From: Bacteroides sp. AN502(2024)
GTDB taxonomy: Bacteria; Bacteroidota; Bacteroidia; Bacteroidales; Bacteroidaceae
Length of the DNA: 64,000 nt
Assembly: GCF_041227145.1 (NCBI RefSeq)
Contig: NZ_JBGFSP010000003.1
Location: 3,596,001-3,660,000, forward strand
Direction: 5' to 3'
The notes beneath the pieces are model-generated. The model ran no database searches, was not told the origin of the DNA, and worked only from the letters and a program-made list of their open reading frames with translations. This document shows, piece after piece, positions 58,446-64,000 of the stretch. The translations under genes and the position numbers were made by a program. Position 1 is the first letter of the stretch. Each line of letters opens with the position of its first letter.

Positions 58446-58747
58446 GTAAGAAAATGCATAAGTACGAAAAAACTTCTTTATATGCATGTTTTAAGGTATA
58501 TGCTTTAATTTTTTACAATATTGTCTGATTTTTATTATCTCTTTATCTTCATCTAATCTTTTCAATGTCCGCCTGGAATTGTTAAAAATGGGGGAAGAGA
58601 ATAAATTTTTTTAATAAATTGTTTTTTGTTTATTAAATAAATAATATATTTACGCCGTTAATCTAAATTAAATCGAAAAGAACATAATTTCAAAGTAATT
58701 CAATATACGGGATTATGTTTTTTCAGTAAACTTTAAAAAGTACAGTT
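58446..58747 (+). other. AT-rich leader region before the SusC gene
   Basis: There is no gene. TATATTTA at about 58645-58652 resembles a -7 box with one mismatch and may start the SusC/SusD transcript, leaving a leader of about 90 bases. No hairpin or riboswitch was recognised. Confidence 0.4.
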
Positions 58748-61700
58748 ATGTTAAAACGACTTAAATCAGTCAGTATGGTGCTGTTCCTCCTGGGGGCTTC
58801 CAGTGGGATGGCATACGCAGTTTCCGGTGCGGAAGCCGACGATGTGAAAATCACACAGCAAAGCAGTACTTGTACAGGTATTGTAAAGGACACTAAAGGT
58901 GAAACCGTTATTGGGGCATCTGTGATAGTCAAAGGTACTACAAACGGTACGATTACAGGTATCGACGGAGACTTCTCTTTAAGGAACGTAAATAAAGGGG
59001 ATGTTATCAAAATCTCGTTCGTGGGTTATCAGACGCAAGAAGTCACATGGAATGGACAACCTTTGAACATTGTCCTGAAAGACGACTCGCAGACTTTGCA
59101 AGAAGTGGTGGTGACAGCTTTGGGATTGCCTAAACAAGCCAAATCGGTGGGATATGCCACTTCCCGCGTATCGACCACGGAGATCGCCCGTGCCAATGTC
59201 GTAAACCCTGTAAACGCATTACAAGGAAAAGTAGCAGGTGTGCAAATCAATGCAGGTGGTGCGTCCGGTATCACTTCTTCCTCTTCTATTACCATTCGTG
59301 GAGCTAAATCAGTAGATAAAAACAATTCACCGATTTTCGTTATTGATGGCATGATTATCCAAGAAGCCATGACGGGCAATCTGGCCGGTACAGACTGGGG
59401 GTCTCAGTTGAAGAACCTGAATCCTGCCGACTATGAAAGCGTGACCGTGCTGAAGGGTGCTGCCGCTACAGCGCTTTACGGTTCGCGTGGTGCCAACGGT
59501 GCTATCGTAATCGTATCCAAGGGAGGCAAGTACGGTAAACAGGGAATCGGTGTAGAAGTAAACCAGACTGTAGAGTTTACAAACGTGTATAAATCACCGG
59601 TTGAATTGCAGAATGTATACGGTGCAGGTACTACTTACAACGGTTATCAAGGTGACTTCCTGGCAGACGGATCACTGCAAAAGACTTCAGCCAGTTGGGG
59701 TCCCCGAATGGATGGCCGGATGCTCAACCAATACCTGCCCAATGGAGAGGATACTCCTTATGTAGCGCATGAGGACAACTGGAAAGAGTTCTATCAGACA
59801 GGCGTGAACAATACCACCAACGTGGCTATCAGTGGTGGCGGTGAGAAATCTTCTTTCCGTGTGTCTTACGGATACACCAGCAATAAGGGTGTGTTTAAAA
59901 ACAACGATTTCAGCCGTCACAACATTGCATTCAAAGGAAACACGGAGCTGAACAAAATATTCTCCGTAGAGGTGGGTGTGAAATACGGTTTCTCTTCTGC
60001 AAAGAACGGCGCCAGCCAAGGTGGTTGGGATTGGGGAAACAACGTGGGTATGATCACTGCCTATAACCTGCCGCGTAACTACGATATAGGCGCACATTAC
60101 GATCAATATCGCGACCCTGACACGCATGCGGTACGCAGCACGACATACGGCACATTGAGTAGTTATTTCCATACGCGTGACACGCAGATGAAACAACGCA
60201 ACGAAAATTCGTTGCTTTCCGACATCACGCTGCGTGCCAAGATTACGCCATGGCTGACCAGTAGCGTGAAGGCCAACTACAATTATTACAGTATCAGCAC
60301 GGAAGACCGTTGGTGTGGTACGGGTGAGAACTATGGTCCTTCAGGTTCAGGTGGTTACGGACGTGGTGGAAGCACGGAAGGTAATTACAACTTCATGGGT
60401 ATGCTCCAACTCTCCGAACAGGCATTCAAGATTGCCGATCAGGACTTTACCGTTTCTGCCATCGCTGCAGCCGAGTTGTACGGAAACACAGAAAAGCATT
60501 CTTGGAACAAGTCGACTAACGGCGGTCTGGTAGTGCCGGGTGTCTTCTCTTTCTCCAACTCAAAGAACAAGATTGAACCTAATTTCAACTACACTCCGCG
60601 TAACGAACAGACGTTCGGTATCTCGGGCATCGTCAACTTAGGCTGGAAAGACCAGTTGTTCTTGGAATTGACTGCCCGTAACGACTGGTTGTCTACATTG
60701 ACTTATCCCTCATACGTGGTAGGCGGTAAAAACAACTACTCGGTGTTCTATCCCTCTGCCAATGCTTCATGGGTATTTACCGACACGTTCAGAGACAAAA
60801 TTCCGGAATGGTTCTCATTTGGTAAGCTACGTGCCTCTCTTGCCCGTGTAGGTATGGGTACAAAGGCATACTCTACAGCACAAGGTTACGGTGTGTTTAA
60901 TCAGAATTCCATCTATCTGCCCGACCGCAGCGGTTCCGTTTTGTCTGCCAACCCCAACTTGGGAACAGCTTACAACAACAATTTGAAACCTGAAATCCAG
61001 CAATCTATCGAACTCGGTTTCGACCTCCGTTTCTTCGACGAACGTTTGAATGTGGATTTTGCCTACTATAAGACCAACACTTACAACCAGATTATGAAGG
61101 TGGGTTCCGTGGCAGAATCAGGTGCAAGTTCAAAACTGATTAATGCCGGTAATATCCAGAACCAAGGTATCGAGTTGCAAATTGATGCTACTCCTATCCG
61201 TACCAAAGACTGGCGTTGGAGCTTGGGTGGAAACTTGACTGTGAACCGTGGTAAAGTGGTTGAACTTGACAATGAAGTGAAAGAATGGCAGTTGATGGGT
61301 GGTTACGATGCCGCACCCGAAATCTGGGCATACGAAGGTGGCAAGTTTGGTGTGCTGACTTCTTATGAGAACAGTTCCTATATGTCTCCTATCGTGACAT
61401 GGCAGGGCGAAAATGGTGATCCGAGAAACGGAAAGATGGTCATCCAGTACGAACAGGAATATGCTAAGCCCAATTCTGTTTCCATGTATTCACCGGTGAC
61501 TTACTATCAGCGCAATGAAGAAGGTGATCGTGAGCGTCATATCTTGGGTAAGGTGGAACCCGACTTCACATTGAGTTTGAATACTTCGCTTTCTTACAAG
61601 GATTTCGATTTATACATTCAGGGTGACGGACGTTTCGGTGGAAACTACTTCTCTAACATGTGGAAATATTCAATTCCTCAAGGTACTTTAAAATCCACCC

Positions 61701-62221
61701 TGCAAGGTCGTGACAAGGAACATGGCGGTATCAAGCGCATCAACTACAAAGGTGAGACGGTTTACGACGGACTGATGCTCGATGCTGTCTTTGCCGAAGG
61801 TTCAAAAGCACCCGTACAGAATCCCGACGGTAGTGTAGGCGAATTGGTAGACGTTGGCGGAATGACTTACAAAGACGCAGTAGAACAGAAGAACATCCGT
61901 CCGGTAATGACAGGATCTTGGTATGCTTGGAACTACGGTTGGGGTATGCCTGCTATGCCGGGTTCTATTCAGGACAACACTTGGTTCTGCTTGCGTGAAA
62001 TCACTTTGGGCTATCGTCTGCCTGAAAAATTCTGCAAGAAGTTTGGTGCCAATTACCTGCGCTTAGGATTCACTGCCCGTAACATCTGTTACATCATCAA
62101 CAAACTGACAGACGGATTGAACCCGGCAGCTATCTCCAATAATAACCCGTTGCAGCCTATGGATATCGGTGGTGTGCCGTTCTATCGCACATACGCTTTC
62201 AATTTAACTGTAAGATTCTAA
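58748..62221 (+). CDS. SusC/RagA family TonB-linked outer membrane transporter
   Basis: The 1157-residue protein has a signal peptide (residues 1-24, ending MAYA). A carboxypeptidase-regulatory-like domain follows (about 38-112, CTGIVKDTKGETVIGASVIV). A TonB-dependent plug comes next (about 115-265: VNALQGKVAGVQI, SSITIRGAKS, and VLKGAAATALYGSRGANGAI). The large barrel ends FYRTYAFNLTVRF. It imports a large ligand, usually a glycan oligomer, through the outer membrane with TonB energy. There is no long N-terminal signalling domain, so no anti-sigma partner is implied. The SusD partner starts 21 bases downstream. Confidence 0.97.
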   Translation: MLKRLKSVSMVLFLLGASSGMAYAVSGAEADDVKITQQSSTCTGIVKDTKGETVIGASVIVKGTTNGTITGIDGDFSLRNVNKGDVIKISFVGYQTQEVTWNGQPLNIVLKDDSQTLQEVVVTALGLPKQAKSVGYATSRVSTTEIARANVVNPVNALQGKVAGVQINAGGASGITSSSSITIRGAKSVDKNNSPIFVIDGMIIQEAMTGNLAGTDWGSQLKNLNPADYESVTVLKGAAATALYGSRGANGAIVIVSKGGKYGKQGIGVEVNQTVEFTNVYKSPVELQNVYGAGTTYNGYQGDFLADGSLQKTSASWGPRMDGRMLNQYLPNGEDTPYVAHEDNWKEFYQTGVNNTTNVAISGGGEKSSFRVSYGYTSNKGVFKNNDFSRHNIAFKGNTELNKIFSVEVGVKYGFSSAKNGASQGGWDWGNNVGMITAYNLPRNYDIGAHYDQYRDPDTHAVRSTTYGTLSSYFHTRDTQMKQRNENSLLSDITLRAKITPWLTSSVKANYNYYSISTEDRWCGTGENYGPSGSGGYGRGGSTEGNYNFMGMLQLSEQAFKIADQDFTVSAIAAAELYGNTEKHSWNKSTNGGLVVPGVFSFSNSKNKIEPNFNYTPRNEQTFGISGIVNLGWKDQLFLELTARNDWLSTLTYPSYVVGGKNNYSVFYPSANASWVFTDTFRDKIPEWFSFGKLRASLARVGMGTKAYSTAQGYGVFNQNSIYLPDRSGSVLSANPNLGTAYNNNLKPEIQQSIELGFDLRFFDERLNVDFAYYKTNTYNQIMKVGSVAESGASSKLINAGNIQNQGIELQIDATPIRTKDWRWSLGGNLTVNRGKVVELDNEVKEWQLMGGYDAAPEIWAYEGGKFGVLTSYENSSYMSPIVTWQGENGDPRNGKMVIQYEQEYAKPNSVSMYSPVTYYQRNEEGDRERHILGKVEPDFTLSLNTSLSYKDFDLYIQGDGRFGGNYFSNMWKYSIPQGTLKSTLQGRDKEHGGIKRINYKGETVYDGLMLDAVFAEGSKAPVQNPDGSVGELVDVGGMTYKDAVEQKNIRPVMTGSWYAWNYGWGMPAMPGSIQDNTWFCLREITLGYRLPEKFCKKFGANYLRLGFTARNICYIINKLTDGLNPAAISNNNPLQPMDIGGVPFYRTYAFNLTVRF

Positions 62222-62242
62222 TAACATCAAGAATGACAAATT

Positions 62243-64000
62243 ATGAAGACATTAAAATACTTATACATCGGAATTTGTTCCACACTCATGCTGACAAGCT
62301 GCTTGAGTGAGTTTCAGGATTTGAACACCGACCCTGAACAGTTGGGAACTACAGATCCCCGCAACGTATTTACCGGAGCCACTCTCAACTTCAACAATTG
62401 CAGCCGTTCTCATCTGACCGGAAAGTATAGCGGAACCATGATCTATATGCAATATCTGGTATCGTCGGGAGGGGCAAGTGCAGGTTCGTACATTTCATTG
62501 GCCAAACAGAACGAACGCCCCCAACCTTACGGACCGGCATATAGCTTCTATTACAACGCCAATGGCGACGGATTCGGAGGTTTCGGATTGCGTCTGGACT
62601 ATTTGATTCATACGGTCATCCCGCAAGATGCCACTCCCGAGCGTTACAATGACGTAAAGGCGGTTGCGCAGATTCTGTTGAATTACGAACAGTGGTTGTT
62701 GCTCGACACCTATGGAGCTGCTCCGATTACGGAAGCGTTCCGTGATGCAAACGAAGGCATTCGTACGCCGCGTTACGACCTTTATCAGGAAAGTATAGAT
62801 GGCACACCGATGTACAAGAAAATTGATGCAGAGGTGAAAGGTGCCATCGACTTATTGAACGCTTCCAATGCCGACCAACAGAATTTGGGCAACAACGACT
62901 TCTTCTATTTCGGTGACATACAAAAATGGATCAAGTTTGGTAACACTTTGCGTGTAAAGATGGCTCAACGTCTGGAGAAGGCAGACAAGGCTTTCTATGA
63001 AAGTGTCATCAACGAAGTGCTGACATCTGCCAATAATATTATCTCCAACCATGAAGAATCCTGTATTTACAATCATCCGAATGACTACAACAACGTAACG
63101 GATGATATTCAGAACATTACCAGCAATTATGTCGCTTCTGCCGCTTTCGTTAATTATCTGAAGGCATACGATGACCCCCGTCTGCCTATTATGGTTCGTC
63201 CCAACGGATTCGGTCCGGGCAACAACAATAAAGAGAATGACGAGTGGTTTGAAACATTCAAAAAGGAGTATGACAACTATGAGGAAGAGTATGCGCAGTT
63301 TACGGGTCGTTATGTCGGCATGTCTGCCAATCCGGACAAGTCGAACGAGGAATTTAATAAAAATGCGTATTTGACACTGCCTTACACCAAGGAAGACGGT
63401 ACCCAGGCTAACTTGGAAATCCGTATGCATTCTCAGGCAGAAGGCCGTTACTTCGTGAAGAACGGTGGTCGCAACGGTAACAACAATATGCCGGGACGTG
63501 CCATCGAGGCTATAGAGTATGAAATAAACCAAGATAAGATCGGATGTTTCACTCCGATTCTCACTTATCCGGAAACTTGCCTGATGTTGGCGGAAATTGC
63601 TTTGAAGAAGGGTGCTGCCGTGGCAGGAAAGAATGCCGATGCATGGTATCGCGAGGGGATCCGTGCTTCTATCGAGCAATATCGCAACTGGGCGACAAAG
63701 ATGTATGTAGTAGCTCAGACAGCCGAGAATTCTCCTACTTACAACCCCGTTACGGATGAGAAGATTACTGCATATCTGGCACGTCCTGAGTTCCAGACAG
63801 CTACTCTCGAAAAGATTATATCCCAGCAGTGGATCAATCTTTATATGCAACCCGAAGAAATGTGGGCTACGTGGAAACGTACCGGTCTGCCCGCATTCAA
63901 GGATGAGCCGGTGCCGGCAAACGGAGTGGCTTTCTTGGAAACGATTAAGGATGCAGGTGTGGATTTGATCATTCCGCGTCGTAACTCACTGGGCACACCC
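62243..64000 (+). CDS. SusD/RagB family outer membrane lipoprotein (cut by the window edge)
   Basis: 586 codons are open from ATG 62243 to the right edge, with no stop yet. The lipobox cysteine is C20 (LMLTSC). The sequence is of the SusD-like-2 (PF12771-type) group: LSEFQDLNTDPEQLG near residue 20, TYGAAPITEAF near 155 and ISQQWINLYMQPEEMWATWK near 530. It caps the SusC barrel and captures ligand at the cell surface. The glycan cannot be named from these two proteins. Confidence 0.95.
   Translation, partial: MKTLKYLYIGICSTLMLTSCLSEFQDLNTDPEQLGTTDPRNVFTGATLNFNNCSRSHLTGKYSGTMIYMQYLVSSGGASAGSYISLAKQNERPQPYGPAYSFYYNANGDGFGGFGLRLDYLIHTVIPQDATPERYNDVKAVAQILLNYEQWLLLDTYGAAPITEAFRDANEGIRTPRYDLYQESIDGTPMYKKIDAEVKGAIDLLNASNADQQNLGNNDFFYFGDIQKWIKFGNTLRVKMAQRLEKADKAFYESVINEVLTSANNIISNHEESCIYNHPNDYNNVTDDIQNITSNYVASAAFVNYLKAYDDPRLPIMVRPNGFGPGNNNKENDEWFETFKKEYDNYEEEYAQFTGRYVGMSANPDKSNEEFNKNAYLTLPYTKEDGTQANLEIRMHSQAEGRYFVKNGGRNGNNNMPGRAIEAIEYEINQDKIGCFTPILTYPETCLMLAEIALKKGAAVAGKNADAWYREGIRASIEQYRNWATKMYVVAQTAENSPTYNPVTDEKITAYLARPEFQTATLEKIISQQWINLYMQPEEMWATWKRTGLPAFKDEPVPANGVAFLETIKDAGVDLIIPRRNSLGTP

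Noticed and set aside
62852..63850. 332-codon frame antisense to the SusD gene
   Set aside because: The plus strand is a clear SusD-like lipoprotein gene open to the window edge.

Overview
The window is a chromosomal segment of a Bacteroides species, close in gene order to the B. thetaiotaomicron group as I remember it; the exact species cannot be fixed from the sequence alone. The lineage call rests on SusC/SusD proteins, the Bacteroidetes -7 promoter box TAnnTTTG (often with TTTG about 20 bases upstream) before many genes, lipoprotein signal peptides, a 16S-tRNA-Ile-tRNA-Ala-23S-5S rRNA operon, a V/A-type ATPase and a FucR-controlled fucose operon.

Layout. 1-16.0 kb holds housekeeping genes: the start of folC, a PIN/PhoH ATPase, a minus-strand operon (DUF4494, YggS, a DHOD-like protein), thiol peroxidase with a DUF3078 protein, glnS followed by a TPR protein and a DedA protein, riboflavin synthase with a nitroreductase, a tricorn-type protease and a BrkB-family membrane protein. 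16.0-22.2 kb holds RNase P RNA, an NlpC/P60 hydrolase, a DegP/HtrA protease, the primary sigma factor, a small exported protein and a clostripain-like lipoprotein. 22.2-24.25 kb is a gene-poor repeat region: CA-rich inverted repeat arms, a 22-bp hairpin repeat array and an intact IS4-type insertion sequence that sits directly against the rRNA promoters. 24.25-29.9 kb is the rRNA operon with two tandem promoters.

30.1-37.7 kb is a seven-gene V/A-ATPase operon (E, DUF2764, A, B, D, I, K) whose K subunit carries the residues expected of a sodium-binding ring. 37.9-42.2 kb holds glycogen synthase and glycogen phosphorylase. 42.3-48.7 kb holds a TlpA-like lipoprotein, a complete potABCD polyamine importer and an AlkD-type DNA repair protein. 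48.7-50.0 kb is non-coding, with short hairpin repeats and a broken ECF sigma factor. 50.0-56.2 kb is the fucose locus (fucR, fucI, kinase, mutarotase, fucP on the minus strand). The expected aldolase gene fucA is absent, and a separate promoter with a 5'-end hairpin sits where it would be. 56.4-58.4 kb holds rpsP with a long acidic/alanine tail and an NhaC antiporter. From 58.7 kb a SusC/SusD pair starts a glycan or nutrient uptake locus that leaves the window.

The genes are mostly core metabolism. Accessory signals are the IS, a roughly 100-bp MITE-like repeat present three times (one copy forms the end of potD), the two repeat arrays, and a possible small RNA upstream of ribE. I saw no CRISPR array, prophage or recognisable defence system.
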